A stretch of DNA of 51,502 nt from Calocera cornea HHB12733 (GCA_001632435.1 KV424103.1:1-51502), one strand, 5' to 3'. Shown: positions 22,282-33,082, counted from the first letter of the stretch. Notes: generated by a model not told the origin, from the sequence alone. Made by a program: numbers and translations.

Positions 22282-23242
22282 TCAAAAGACGTCATCACCA
22301 CAACATATCCTGCATAAGCCAGGGTCAGCGTTTCCAAGTGCATAGCTTCCAAGACTACCCGCCTTCCCCTCCCAGGTGATGAATCTGCCGCCCAGAGCGG
22401 TCACATCGTCCGAGAATACGATATTCTACCACACCTCGTCAATGAAGTTGCAACCTTGTAGACTATATTGCTGACCGTCAAGATGGCCTGTGCGCTCTCG
22501 TCTGCCGTGATATGTGGCATGGCCCCAGGCTGTCGGAGGTCCGGTCGCATATCGGTCGCAACCGTTCCCGGATGAGCGGCAACGAATGTCACATTCTTCT
22601 CCTTACTCTGCTTCTGGAAGATGGTAGTTGCTGTGATGCATACAAGCTTCAACCGTGAGGACTATGTGGACTGCATAGAAGCGCCGCACCCATGTTCAGA
22701 CCGGCTTTGCTAACGGCATAAGCGACCTGCCGGCCTGGGTTGACCTGAATGCTGCCGAGCAACGAGGAGATGTTGACAACCAAGCCGCCAGACTTCTCCA
22801 GAAATGGAAGCATGAACTGTATCAGTAGGATCGGTCCCAGTGTATTTGTTCGGAACGCTTGTATGAAATCGCGCGAGCGTACGGAAGCAGCAGGGGTCGT
22901 TTTCTCGGGTGCGAACCCGGCATTGTTGATAAGGACTGATAGGGAGGGAGAGCGCGAGGCCAGCACTCGCGCTGCATTCTGGAAGCATGCGACCAACTGC
23001 ATTCATATCTCTTCTCAGATGGTAAGCGGTGAGCTGACCTGAATGCTGCCTTCATCGTCCATGTCGAGGGGGAACACAATGACTCGCTTGTCAGCCTTTG
23101 CGATGGCCTGCAGCTCCGTCGCGGTAGCTATATTCCGTACACCAGCGAATATGGTGCAAGCGTCGTCCCGAGACAGCAAAGCTTTGACGAAAGAGAGCCC
23201 AATGCCACGGCCAGCACCAGAGATGAGGAAGGTAGGTGGCAT
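22282..23242 (-). CDS. Short-chain dehydrogenase/reductase
   Basis: NAD(P)-dependent oxidoreductase with a Rossmann fold; substrate unknown. MPPTFLISGAGRGIGLSFVK carries the cofactor loop G-A-G-x-G-I-G. PLDMDDEGSI is the acidic turn binding adenine, INNAGFAPEK the NNAG motif, VVNISSLLGSI the catalytic Ser strand, and YAVSKAGLNM the catalytic Y-x-x-x-K. FVAAHPGTVATDM is the HPG-V-T-M motif. After AILT a 50-bp intron (GTCAGC...GGTAG) leads to NIVFSDDVTALGG and FITWEGK, the usual end of this subfamily. The residues beyond it to the stop at 22282 are not conserved, so the exact end is uncertain. An upstream in-frame ATG at 23290 exists but the family normally starts at the Rossmann strand. Confidence 0.88.
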
Positions 23243-23641
23243 GTCGTCGAAGAGTTGCCTACGACTGAGGGGAGAGACGGCCAGGAGCAATGCCTCTTAA
23301 GCCATCTCCCAGGTTTACTCTTTATATCTTGTCCAGGAGTACCATCAATTGCATAACGGCGACCTTCGTCCGCGATTCAGGGATTGGGGAAGGCGCTAAA
23401 TACGCTCTTGTTGATATTTGTATTCAGTCAGCGAGACACATGGGCTTTGCGCGTGGGTCCATCATCCCCATGCCGTCTGACTAATCACCGATCGAAAATT
23501 GAACTCGAAGAAGCGCAGGTGGCTCGAAACACGATGAAGCTGCAACGATCAAATTGCATAATCATGAGCCCAAAGAGAGTGCCATAGCGAGCATACTGCA
23601 TTTTGGTAAAACATAGTAATCCCCTAACCCCGAGTAACCCC
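23243..23641. other. Spacer: SDR promoter and RPL8 3' flank
   Basis: About 400 bp between the start of the minus-strand dehydrogenase and the stop of minus-strand RPL8. No gene or clear regulatory motif recognised. Confidence 0.5.
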
Positions 23642-24858
23642 TCACGCCTTCGCCTCGCCCGTGGCGACGGCCAGGGAGGTGCCGGCAGCCTTCGCCCTCT
23701 TGCGCATCATCTCGGTCGACTTGGCACCGCGGGTTCCACCACCCCAGTGCCTGCGCTGCTCCTCGTACTTGTCGGTGAAGTTGGCCTTGGCAGCGGAGAT
23801 GAGGGTAGCAAGCTCCTTCTGGTCCTCGCTGCGAACCTCCTCAATCACAACAACGGCAGCCGTCTTCTTGTGGACGAGCGTGCCCAGGCGAGACTTCTCC
23901 TTGACAATGACGTAGGGAACACCCATCTTGCGGCAGAGAGCGGGAAGGAACACAACGAGCTCAATGGGGTCGACGTTGTCGGCGATCACAACGAGGGTTG
24001 CCTTCTTGGCCTCGATGAGGGCAACACAGTGGTTCAGGCCGTACTTCAGGAAGAGCGGCTTCTTGTCAGCGGACTGCAAAAATGTTAGTGATTATTCGAA
24101 TACGAAGAGCTCGAGCGCACCTTCTCCTCCTTCTTGCCATCGGCGGTCTGCTCGGCCAGCGCACGCAGGCGGTCACGCTTTTCAATCTTACTCTCCGGGC
24201 GGTACTTGTGCATCAGCTTGAAGAGCTGGGTAGCGGTGTTCTTGTCCAGGGTGTGGGCGAACTGGGCAATTGCGGGCGGGACCTTCAGCCGCTGGTGAAG
24301 AATGACCTTCTGGCGCTGGAGACGGATGTACTCGGGCCACTTGACGAAGCGGGTCAGGTCGCGGGTGGGCTGCACGTCCTGGCCTGTCCCAAAGTTAGTG
24401 GACACGAAAACGGTAAATGATGTGCGCACCAATGCCGAAGTTCTTCGGGCGGGACTCGAATAGGGGGTTCTTGTGGGTCTTCGTAGGCTTGCCGCCCTTG
24501 GGGTAGGGAGCCGCAGCGGGCTTCTTGCCGGAACCGGGCTTGTTGGCCTTAGGCTGGTCATTGAGAAACAAAGCGGGTCAGCGTCTGATGCAACGTCTGG
24601 AGGGGATGGGCCCGCTCGGAAGACATTGCAGGACGAGAGTATATGCTCTGCACTCTAGCGCCATACACAGAAAAGTGCAGGCCCAGCATTATCACAGTGC
24701 TTCATCGCGACGGTTTCGTGCGCAAATCTTTACCAATGAAGGTGGCAGACATGGCAGAAACCGAGGCTCCGCGCAGGATCAAAGAGTTGACAGTGACAGA
24801 AGCAGGATCGCTCATCGCCACGCATCTAGCCAGCGAGCCCAAAGAGAGCTCTTACCAT
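23642..24858 (-). CDS. RPL8: 60S ribosomal protein L8 (eL8, L7Ae family)
   Basis: Large-subunit ribosomal protein. The start codon stands alone in exon 1: AAAATG is followed directly by GTAAGAG at 24855, and a 302-bp intron ends CAG at 24554. Exon 2 then gives [20 protein letters not shown]. Further: [14 protein letters not shown], an intron, [52 protein letters not shown], an intron at about 24075-24120, [52 protein letters not shown], ending TGEAKA. Full length for the family, about 255 residues. Its long first intron contrasts with introns of about 50 bp nearby. It is divergent from gene A across about 300 bp. Confidence 0.93.
24589..24680 (-). ncRNA. Two stem-loops in RPL8 intron 1, possible intronic small RNA
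   Basis: On the minus strand, CTGCACT pairs with AGTGCAG (24680-24648), and TGCAATGTC pairs with GACGTTGCA (24630-24589) with one T-G wobble. Between them lies AGAGCA, which fits the ANANNA hinge of H/ACA snoRNAs, but it overlaps the first stem by two bases. The base triplet after the second stem is AGA rather than ACA, and the hairpins (33 and 42 nt) are short for that class. Ribosomal-protein introns often host snoRNAs. This is a weak candidate only. Confidence 0.2.
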
Positions 24859-25156
24859 TTTGATAGTTGTCGGAAGGTGAGACGGGGAGACGACGGCGAG
24901 AAGAGGATGAACGACGGTGAGGAGCACGCAGGCGGGCAGACGAGCAAGTATGAAGCGGGATCAATTTGATTTCGTCGATGGTCCGTGCGTACCCTTCCTG
25001 CCCTTGCACGGAGGCAGACCTCCGGGATATAAGTCAGGCACATGACTTGGCCATCGACGCGTCTCGTTCGACCATCGCATTCTCCGAGGTCTATCATCAT
25101 CGAGGTAGTCTATCGATTGAAGGCACAATACTTTTATACTGCTCCACAACCTCATA

Positions 25157-26209
25157 ATGGCACCGAAGGCGCGTGGAATGTGCTGAATGCTCGCGATGGC
25201 CCTAGATTACCGGGTCCTTCAGCGCTCGCCCTCCCCTCAATTGGGCGCCTGGGCACACCTTGCGCATGATCGCAAGAAGAGGCGTATCGCTGCCCAACAG
25301 GAAGAGCAGTTTGCAGCTGAGGAGGATTCTGATAAGGAGAACTCGCCCGTCAAGTTGAATCGCAAGGTGACCTTCGACCTGCCCGTTTCGCTGCATATAT
25401 GCGCTGACAATAGTGGAGAAACGCAACCCGAGCAGCAAGACTGGCCGCTTCTCGTCTGCCCTCCAAGCGACCTCTGACTCTGATGACGACAAAGCTTTTA
25501 CTGGCACGAGATGTAATGGTTCTATGAGGAGGGGGTCATTGACGTTGTGGCCCTCTTTAGGATCTATCACTCCCTTTGATCCTCTCGACCTTCCTCCTTC
25601 TACTGATTCTGATCACCCTGCCACCGATTCTGGCGATGAGCATGAAAGCCCTAAAGGCAGCGAGGATACTGTGATTGAACCAGCTGCTCCTGAGGTTCGG
25701 GAGCTGTCGCCCCTTTGATATTCCCTTGGAGCTGGCTAAGAGGCTTCAGCCGAACGAACCGTACACTCTCTCGCAAGTGGAACTGAAGCAACGCTGGGAA
25801 GGGGGCATCATGGTGGACACCATCACTGGAAGCGAGGGCCCGCTGTTGACTATACGAGTGCGTATCACTTATGACAACGGTTTGTCGTTCCCGACTCGTG
25901 TTTGTGCAGGGATGTCATACGCTAGAGGAAGCGCAGGAGTCGGTCAAGGTAGGTTATCATGGCGCTCACCATTGGTCGACCTCTTTCCATCTCTCTCAGG
26001 ATTGGCCCAAGCATGATAAGAAGCGCATACACAACGCTCGTGTGTTTGTGGTGGAGTACGACAAGAAGAAGGAGAGGTACTCGGAGAGCATGGTCGGCAT
26101 CGTCTTTCCGACGAAGTTCTCTCGTACGCCGAGCGGTTCCAAGCTCTGCGTTTACCCGCTGGAGGAGCGCGCCGCAGAGGAAGCGGCTTGGAGGGAGTTG
26201 ATAAACTAG
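25157..26209 (+). CDS. Gene A: unrecognised protein, first of a tandem pair
   Basis: I do not recognise the family. Exons by frame and GT...AG: HLAHDRKKRRIAAQQEEQ with a basic nuclear-signal-like patch; a Ser/Asp-rich acidic middle (ATSDSDDDKAF, STDSDHPATDSGDEHE); LAKRLQPNEPYTLSQVELKQ with RWEGGIMVDTITGSEGPLL; GCHTLEEAQESVK; then DWPKHDKKRIHNARVFVVEY, GIVFPTKFSRTPSGSKL, and PLEERAAEEAAWRELIN. Gene B shares the layout RKKRR - acidic/Ser-rich - G-C-x-[TS]-x-EEA-x-x-[SA]-VK - [HK]-x-x-K - VFxxx - [GV]-F/V-P - PSG-K - EERA, with introns before and after the GC...VK exon in both. Start: ATG at 25157 needs a 33-bp intron; the ATG at 25187 is in frame without it. About 255-265 residues, possibly nuclear. 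Confidence 0.65.
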
Positions 26210-26463
26210 AGGCTCGGTGACAGAACGGCTGCTGAGTGTACAACTATCGCTGTCATGATGTTGTTCGCCTCGGCGGCAACCCTGTACTCAAAATGGACAA
26301 TGGAACGAATGTCTACGTCAGCGTCTGACGCGTGCAAGTCTGGGAATACGTCATCACGATTGAGCACGTTCGTTTGTGTGTGCACTATAAGTAGGGCTCA
26401 AATAACCCACAGATTGAGTCTTCTTGGAACCGTCTCTTTTGTCTCGCGTTGCACTGTCCAAGT

Positions 26464-27489
26464 ATGTGCAGCAAGGTAAACGACTTCGCCTGCTGCAGAG
26501 AGGCCGCGATCCGCTGACTCTTACGTACTGTAGCGATCCGCCGTTCATCTGGAGCTTGAACCGAACCCCGTGATCCCTCAAAGAAAAAAGAGGCGAATAT
26601 CAGAAAAGATCATAATGGAGAAGACGTCAGAGGCGGTGGCCGCCAAGGTTGCAACGCATATATTACATATATGCGTCTAATGAGGAGGCTAACAGACGAC
26701 AGGATAAGGGCCTCCCTGGCAGCAACCCGACTCGCGTTGGCTCTCACGGACTCGCTGCACTTGCGGAGATCGGTCACAGTGGTACGTCTCAAGCTGGTAT
26801 TGAACTGAAATGTTCTATGATCTTCACTTGCTGATGTCGAATCAAGCTCATGCCGTTACAGCTGTCAACAAGTCGAAAGCCGAAGCGGTCTCTGGAAATA
26901 AGAAGTCGGACACCGCGCCCGCGTCTGGTGGCACATCGGGCGAGAAGGGCGAATCGAGAGACAGCAAAGTTGTGAGTGTTACAGGACTATGCTGCTCATC
27001 TATATGTGATTTGCAGGGTGCTCGTTTGGCATCGTTGAAACAAGCCGAGCTTCGGTTCATGTACTGGGAAAGGCCCGGAGCGCTAGTATTGGACTGCACC
27101 ATGGGGATGAGTGGTCCTCTCCGTTCGATCCATGTAGGTGTGGGAATGTGACACAACTGAGCGTGTTCTAATCTCATCACAGGGTTGTCGATCCGTGGAA
27201 GAGGCCAAGGACGCTGTGAAGGTGCTGCTGAGCCTGTCAGCTCCGTGACCACTGTGGACTGACATGTTAGTAGGGGCACCGCGACAAGGCGCAAATCCGT
27301 GGCTGTCCTGTCTTCATCATTCGGCAGGACCCAGATACGTTGCTGCTCTCGGAAGAGATTGTTGGATTCGTGGTTCCCTCTCGCGGTGGCCAGAGACCAA
27401 GCGGAGGAAAGCTGGATGTCATGCCCGTGGAAGAAAGGGCGACCTTAACTGCCGGTTGGAATGCCCTCGTCGAAAGAGACCAAATGTGA
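26464..27489 (+). CDS. Gene B: unrecognised protein, second of a tandem pair
   Basis: Paralogue of gene A, 254 bp downstream on the same strand. Exon 1 is only MCSK, then an intron ending CTGTAG at 26533. Next RSAVHLELEPNPVIPQRKKRR with the same basic patch; an intron at about 26648-26684; EANRRQDKGLPGSNPTRVG; an intron at 26782-26846; a Ser/Lys-rich linker (NKKSDTAPASGGTSGEKGE); KQAELRFMYWERPGALVLDC; GCRSVEEAKDAVK as a separate small exon; and finally GHRDKAQIRGCPVFIIRQD, VGFVVPSRGGQRPSGGKLDV, MPVEERATLTAGWNAL, ending VERDQM. About 230 residues. The C-terminal third is the part most similar to gene A. No known domain recognised; function not proposed. Confidence 0.6.
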
Positions 27490-27757
27490 AGAACGCAGCG
27501 ACCGAAATAGACGAGACACACAACATGGACAGAAACCTATGTCCTCTGACGTGTGCGACTCGGGACACAAGTTCGGCGCCCTGAAGTCCGCGCTTCGACG
27601 CACACGCCGCAAGACATGCACCCCTAAACTGCCAAGTTAACCAGACATTCCGGCAAGACTCCTGACAGATTGTGAATTTGTGATCATTGCGACTATACTC
27701 TAGTATTAATCGCATGCAAACGTAATCCAGCGTAATTCCGTCCATCCACACGCCAAT

Positions 27758-28977
27758 CTATGCCTTCTTCGATGGAGCCTGCCCATGAATGACCTTCTCC
27801 CCGGCCATGGGCATCGGTTCGCCTGTGCCCGCTCTATGCCGCGGCTTCTCTTCCATTCCAACGGAAGGCTTGGAATGCACACCGAGGAGGTGTTTGGAGT
27901 CGGAATTGACCAGAAGCTTGGCATACTTCGGTTCGACGTACAACGCACTGTTGGGCCAATTAGGCATGTGTACTCTCAGATGGCCATTGCGAAACACACC
28001 TCGATTCCACCAGCAACTTTCCTTCCAGGTCATATATCCGCCCCGAGACATTCGCCTTCCTTCCCTGAACCGAATCCAGCTTGGTCTCGATCACGATGAA
28101 CTGATCAAACACGTCAGTATCAATGGCATTACAAAGCACGATGATCAGCTTGCCTGGTCAGCAATCACGGGCGCTCGGTAGTTGACGGTTAGAGTAGCTG
28201 TCACGCCAAGATGTGATGGAAGGTTGAGGAAAGCCTAAACTGAGCATGAGCAACGGTGCTCAGTTTGTTAAGAGCCAAAGACCATACCTGTCTCGCAAGT
28301 GCCTCGTCCAGCAAAGTGGCGGTCAGACCGCCATGCACAATTCCATCATGCCCACACAGCCCACGCCCAACATGAACGAACACCTTCGCCTCCGACTCGT
28401 CCTTCTTCGCGAACACAAGCGGCGGGATCGCCAGCCTCCCAGCGCCTCTCAGCGCCCCAGCCGTGAGCGAGTTGACGGCCCGCTCGCGCGGGTAGGTCGC
28501 GTACGGTCGGGCCTCGTAGTATTCCGCCTCCGGCCCTTCGGTCTTCTTGGTGAGCTCAACTACTTGGGGGAGGGCCATGAGTTTCGCTTCCAGCTTTTCA
28601 GCCTGGGCGAGTGCTTCGGGGGAGTCGGGTGGCGGTGGTGCCGCTGCTGGGCGGGGGGAGAGCAGCATGATCACCGAAGGTGGGAACGCGCTCCCGAGGG
28701 CATAGCCGCCAAGGGAGACAAATGCACCAGCGGCTAGGACGTCTCATGGTCAGCCCTGTTTTCCAGACGGCCCAGAGTGTCACTCACCGAATGTCCAGAA
28801 TCCGATGCGCGCCCGGCGCCGTTGGTGCAGCTCTGTCTGCGCGCGAAGGGCCGCCTCCGCGTCCATCTGAGCCATCTTGGCCGCACCGCTGACGGTGGAC
28901 GCGCTCCTGCACTGTCTATATACGCAGTTCCGTACAGGAGTTTGGAAGAGGCGGGCTGCCGCCGTGCGAGGGAACAT
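27758..28977 (-). CDS. Hotdog-fold thioesterase, probably mitochondrial
   Basis: Acyl-CoA thioesterase-like protein of the THEM4/PaaI hotdog superfamily. N terminus MFPRTAAARLFQTPVRNC is Arg-rich without acidic residues and resembles a mitochondrial presequence. A membrane-like stretch follows the second exon (ALVAAGAFVSLGGYALGSAF). The hotdog domain has FVHVGRGLCGHDGIVHGG (helix-start motif with the H-G-G turn), LTATLLDEALAR, LGVTATLTVNYRAPVIADQ, FIVIETKLDSVQGRKANVSG, IYDLEGKLLVES and ALYVEPKYAKLL. One intron (28101-28153) starts with GC instead of GT in the strong context CAG/GCAAGC. C terminus is basic (HGQAPSKKA). Divergent from the mitochondrial ribosomal gene bL36m across 204 bp. Physiological substrate not known. 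Confidence 0.82.
28101..28153 (-). other. GC-AG intron in the thioesterase gene
   Basis: Minus-strand intron of 53 bp with donor GCAAGC and acceptor GATCAG. Splicing here keeps frame between VIADQ and FIVIETK. GC-AG introns are a known minor class using the same U2 spliceosome with a strong flanking consensus, as here. Confidence 0.7.
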
Positions 28978-29181
28978 GGCCGTTGCTGAGGAGGCGCTGC
29001 AGTTTGCTGCACGTCCCGGTCAGGGATCATAATTCTTGGCCGGCAATGCCGGTTAAGCGCGTCATTTTCGTTATGTAATCCGGACGTGCTCGACGGAAAC
29101 AGTTGCTCTCGCTCTTTCCCTCAGCAACGGAGTCGAAAGCAGCACCGAACGCATTGTCAACTTTGGTTTCAATCTCCAACG
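28978..29181. promoter_or_regulatory. Short bidirectional promoter of two mitochondrial-protein genes
   Basis: Only 204 bp separate the divergent start codons of the thioesterase (minus) and mitochondrial bL36 (plus). Any core promoter elements must be shared or overlapping. No TATA box seen. Confidence 0.5.
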
Positions 29182-29497
29182 ATGTTCCGCACACTCTTTT
29201 CAGCAACACGGCACTTCGGCTCCCTTCGTTCCTTCCTGCGCCCATCCGCCCAATCACGTCTCCAACCGCCCATCTTCGTGCACAACCACGCACAAGGCGA
29301 GCAGCACGCGCTCATGACGCGCGGGATGAAAGTGCGGTCGGCGATGAAGCTCTTCTGCGAGGGGTGCCGTATGGTAAAGCGAAAGGGGAGGATATACGTG
29401 ATTTGCAGCAAGGATCCGAAGCACAAGCAGGTGAGCTCGCTTGGCCCGTTGCGGCTCTGTTCAGGTTGCTGAGAGCATTTTGCAGCGCCAAGGATGA
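29182..29497 (+). CDS. RTC6: Mitochondrial 54S ribosomal protein bL36m
   Basis: Mitochondrial large-subunit protein L36, a small zinc-binding protein near the peptidyl-transferase region. Presequence-like start [20 protein letters not shown], then [20 protein letters not shown] and [15 protein letters not shown], the complete L36 fold with the ribbon ligands C-x-x-C...C...H. An intron after KHKQ (GTGAGC...TTGCAG) leads to a tiny last exon coding RQG and the stop, so the C terminus KHKQRQG matches the family. About 84 residues. Confidence 0.93.
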
Positions 29498-29895
29498 CCT
29501 GCTTTCGACAATTCGTTCCGCCGCCGAAGTCGACTCGGTCGATATATTGTGCTTTCTGGATATGAGATGGACGTATACACATAAGAGACAACGTCGATGA
29601 TAAAGCTTGGGCATCGGCAGGTGTCCACCGTGTAGCGGGGAACAGAGAAGGGGCATTCCAATGCATGGCGCACATAATATCCCACTTGTAATATTACTTC
29701 TGCAATCCGCAACTCAACGTAATGTGTTCGGTTTATCACCTAGACCGCTTCGGTGTTCTTACCCGGCAGAAGGTCATTTGTCTTGTTGTCTTTTTTGCTG
29801 ATCGGTGACGGAACTATTTCGTAGCCTTGCAGTACAGTAAACGCGATCGCCGCGCGTTGGTCGCTCCGACTCCATACCACCGTCGTCCACATACC
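29498..29895. other. Spacer behind bL36m
   Basis: About 400 bp containing the 3' flank of bL36m and the upstream region of the Arg/Ser-rich gene. No gene or motif recognised. Confidence 0.5.
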
Positions 29896-31183
29896 ATGTC
29901 CAGCCGCTCTCACGACAGAGAGCGCGATCATCGCCAGACCAGATATAGAGACGAGGATCGGTATTTAGAGCGAGAGCCAAGTCGAGCCAAGTACGACGAT
30001 AGATATGCAGAAGAGCGAGGTGAGCAACGTGTGGCCAGCGCGTGAGAGACTCGCTGACTTCAGAGCTGGCTGCCACCTTCCATGACCATGATACGCTCTT
30101 CGTCCAAATACTAATCTCGATGCTTGAAAACTGCCTGCTATCCCAGAGCGCCGACGAGACGATGTCCCGAAAAGCAGAGACTACAGTCGTGGAGAAGAGG
30201 ACAGCCGGCATTCGCTGCGACATGATGGGTCTCGAGATCGGCAGTCACGGCATACTGAGGAACGTGATCTGACGATCTCGTCTACATCAAGAGCAGAGAG
30301 AGATAAGTGGGAGCATGACTACTATGAGCGGCAGACTTATGAGGTGCGTGAGGCAACGCGCTTTAGCAAACCGCCTCTAACCTGGGAAGTATATGCATCT
30401 CCTGTAACATCCGCTATCGACAACATCGACATCACAGTCTCGCTCTACCTCCACCACCTCGCGTGAACCCAGAAGATCTGATGTCAAACCAAGATCGGCG
30501 TGGTCGGTCAGACGTTCTCCGACGCCGGACTACAAAGTCAAGAGCGGGCGACTACCCGAGACGCCAGAGTACAGGTCAGCCAGCGCGAGAGAGAAGCGGC
30601 CGTTTGATGCTTCCCATACGGTCAGTATCTCCCCTCTGTCGTCCTGTACCGGTCTGACGTTATAGATCCGCATGACTCTCCATCTTTCACCGCATATAGC
30701 GTGCCCGGTCTCTTACTCCTGAACCGTCGCCCACGCGGACGGCGACCGTGCATACCGACGATGACTCTGACTACACCAGCCGGCGCTCGCGCTCACCGCA
30801 GCGTCGAGCTGAGGAGCGTGAAAAGCGATCAAGTAAACGCCAGCATCACAGCGACTCAGAGGATTCGCGCAGTCCGGAGCGAGGCGAGAGGTCTCGCCGG
30901 TCGTCAAGCGCGCAGAAGGACAGGCCGCATGATAGAGAGCGCGGGAAGGAGGGAGATAGGGAGCGAAGGAAGGAGAAGAAACGGGCTAGGAAGGAGAAGG
31001 AGAAGGAGGAGAGACGAAGCGTCTTAACTGGGAAGAAGGTGCGTTGGCGTCTCTGAACATTCTATAACCGTGGCTCATGATGGTACACAGATCAAGCTGA
31101 AGGTGCACAAGGATGCTGAGGATATTGAGAGGGACAAGAAGCGAGAGAACCTCTTGCAGTTCCTCAACTCAGCGTATTCCTAG
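29896..31183 (+). CDS. Arg/Ser-rich charged protein, possible splicing-associated factor
   Basis: Highly charged protein with many RS, RD and RE dipeptides. Start MSSRSHDRERDHRQTRYRDE; further exons carry DKWEHDYYERQTYE, SRSTSTTSREPRRSDVKPRS, RRSPTPDYKVKSGRLPETPE, and SDYTSRRSRSPQRRAEEREK. A long Lys/Glu/Arg run follows, and a more ordered C terminus IKLKVHKDAEDIERDKKREN, LLQFLNSAYS. Several introns of about 50 bp; exon borders in the Arg/Ser part are uncertain because low complexity leaves all frames partly open. Composition suggests a nuclear RNA-processing protein, but no RRM, PWI or kinase domain is visible, so this is inference. Confidence 0.65.
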
Positions 31184-31374
31184 AATCTCAGCTATGCATG
31201 GCTTTATGTCATTTTACAATGATGATAACGGTGCTGCACGGGATGTATCCCATAATGTCTCCTTTCCGTCCAAGGCCACACCGGGTCACGTCTAATACAC
31301 CTATCTAACTACCTCTACAGTATAACATCTCATGATCCGCTAACGCTACAATTGGGTCTTCCTGCATCACAACA

Positions 31375-32841
31375 TCACTGCTTAACATCCTCGAAACCAA
31401 GATACATGGCAGCCCCAATGGCCATAACCTCCATGCCAGTCCTGAGATCCTCTAGAAGGAGCGACTCGTCCTATGAAGCTAGTCAGCCATTTGGCCGATT
31501 GCAATGTAAGAATGCAGACCAAGTTGTGGACATTCCGAATATTGCCTGGCCCGTAAACGATACAGGAGTTCATTTTCGCGTCATGAACAATGAAGCGCTA
31601 AGGTTGAGGTTAGGAACGGTTAAGAATGATAATCGGTTGGCGTACCTGATCGTCGCTGCCGGGCGAACAAACGATGCCTGCCGTCACTCCGCACGCAGCA
31701 TGCACGGCCTGCTTCCACACCTTGACAATCTCCTCCTCCTCGCCGACCCAGACAGGCTCGGTGGAGTACGTCTCCTCATACACCCACTCATCGTCCTTGA
31801 ACATCTTGCGCAGCAACGCCTGCATCTCTCCCCTGGCTCCATCCAGCGTTTCTCCAGGAACCAATCGCCGGTCAAACGTTACCGTTGCCAGAGCCGGAAC
31901 GAGGTTTGTCGCTTGCCCGGAGTTGAAGACTGTGAATGTCAATGATGCTGCTTGTGCCTCTGGGGGTACAACCCGAGTGTCAATCTTGTTTTTGAGGTCC
32001 TCTCCAATCTCCTGCTCGGCAGCGACAATGTACCTCGCGGCCATTGCCAGTGCGTTCTTGCCCCGCTGTGGTGTGCTTCCATGAGTTTCGACCCCTTTGA
32101 AGGTGATTCGACCCCATATAGCACCGCGGTGGCCCAGGCAAACGTTTGTCGTGTTCAGCGGCTCGGTGATGACGATTGCGGACTGCTTCTCCGGTGATAG
32201 TACGCCGATGTCGACAAGGTAGCCCATCCCGGCGTTCTTAATGCCAGTTGTTTCTTCATCGGCACTATATAGAAGTGCGTGTGAGTTTCATGGCATAAAA
32301 TAGAGCTTCGATGAGCATACACTCCGGAATGCTCTATCGTCCCCTTTAGGCTTATACCCGCCAGCTTCAACGCTTCGATAGCATAGACCTGGGCAGCGAT
32401 GCCGCCCTTCATGTCGCTGACTCCTCTGCCCACAATTTCTTCCTTTCCGTCGACCGAGTTTCGTATGGCCGCTTCAAACGGCTGCGATGCCCACGCGGAG
32501 GGTTCCGAACAAGGCACGACATCGTAATGTCCGTTGAAGTGCAGCACTTTCCCTTCCCCTCCGGCGAACTCGTGTCGTCCAACGACATTGACTCTCGGAA
32601 GTCCCTTTCCATGCGGCGCCAAGGCGTGCAGTTGGCTCTGTGGCACTTCATAGTAATCGACATCATAACCGAGGCTCGCTAAGGTGTCGCCGATGAGCTG
32701 TGCGCACTCTGGGTAATTCCAGCCCGGTGGGTTGGTAGTGTCGATACGAACCAGCTGCTGCAGGAATGCAGTACATGGTTGCAGGAGTTTGTGGGTAGCC
32801 GCAGTTATGCGGGCTCGCTGCTCCGGACTGAGGGTGGACAT
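31375..32841 (-). CDS. M20 family metallopeptidase (ArgE/DapE-like deacylase)
   Basis: Cytosolic zinc hydrolase cutting N-acyl or peptide-like amide bonds; exact substrate unknown. Start MSTLSPEQRARITAATHKLL; a second in-frame ATG lies 27 bp upstream at 32868. LVRIDTTNPPG is the family opening, then VLHFNGHYDVVP with the first zinc His and Asp, GRGVSDMKGGIAAQVYAIEA with the bridging Asp, an intron, and DEETTGI with the catalytic Glu pair. LGHRGAIWGRITFKGVETHG begins the dimerisation domain. ATNLVPALATVTFDRRLVPG and, near the end, CSPGSDDQ and YGPGNIRNVHNLDE carry the last ligands. Ends LGFEDVKQ. About 430 residues, normal length. The same-strand sugar-transporter gene lies upstream, its stop 241 bp from this start. 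Confidence 0.88.
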
Positions 32842-33082
32842 TGGAGAGGAGTGGAGAGGAGCTGGCAATCGGTTCGCATGACCAGACTTCCAGATACGCC
32901 GGCGTTGGCCAATTCCTGCAAGATGCCGTCACAGAACCCTATCTTGGCTCCACGCGCGACATTCCGGGCGATCCGGCCAAAGTAGCTCACAAAGCACCAT
33001 GCCACACATCAATTCCACATACGTCCGAGTAAATAAACCACGTTCTCGTTCAGTTCATGATTCGTGACCCAATACTACGCGA

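Noticed and set aside
24700..24800. GCGATGA words in RPL8 intron 1 as C boxes of a C/D snoRNA
   Set aside because: They mismatch the RTGATGA consensus and no D box (CTGA) with a terminal stem lies at proper distance.
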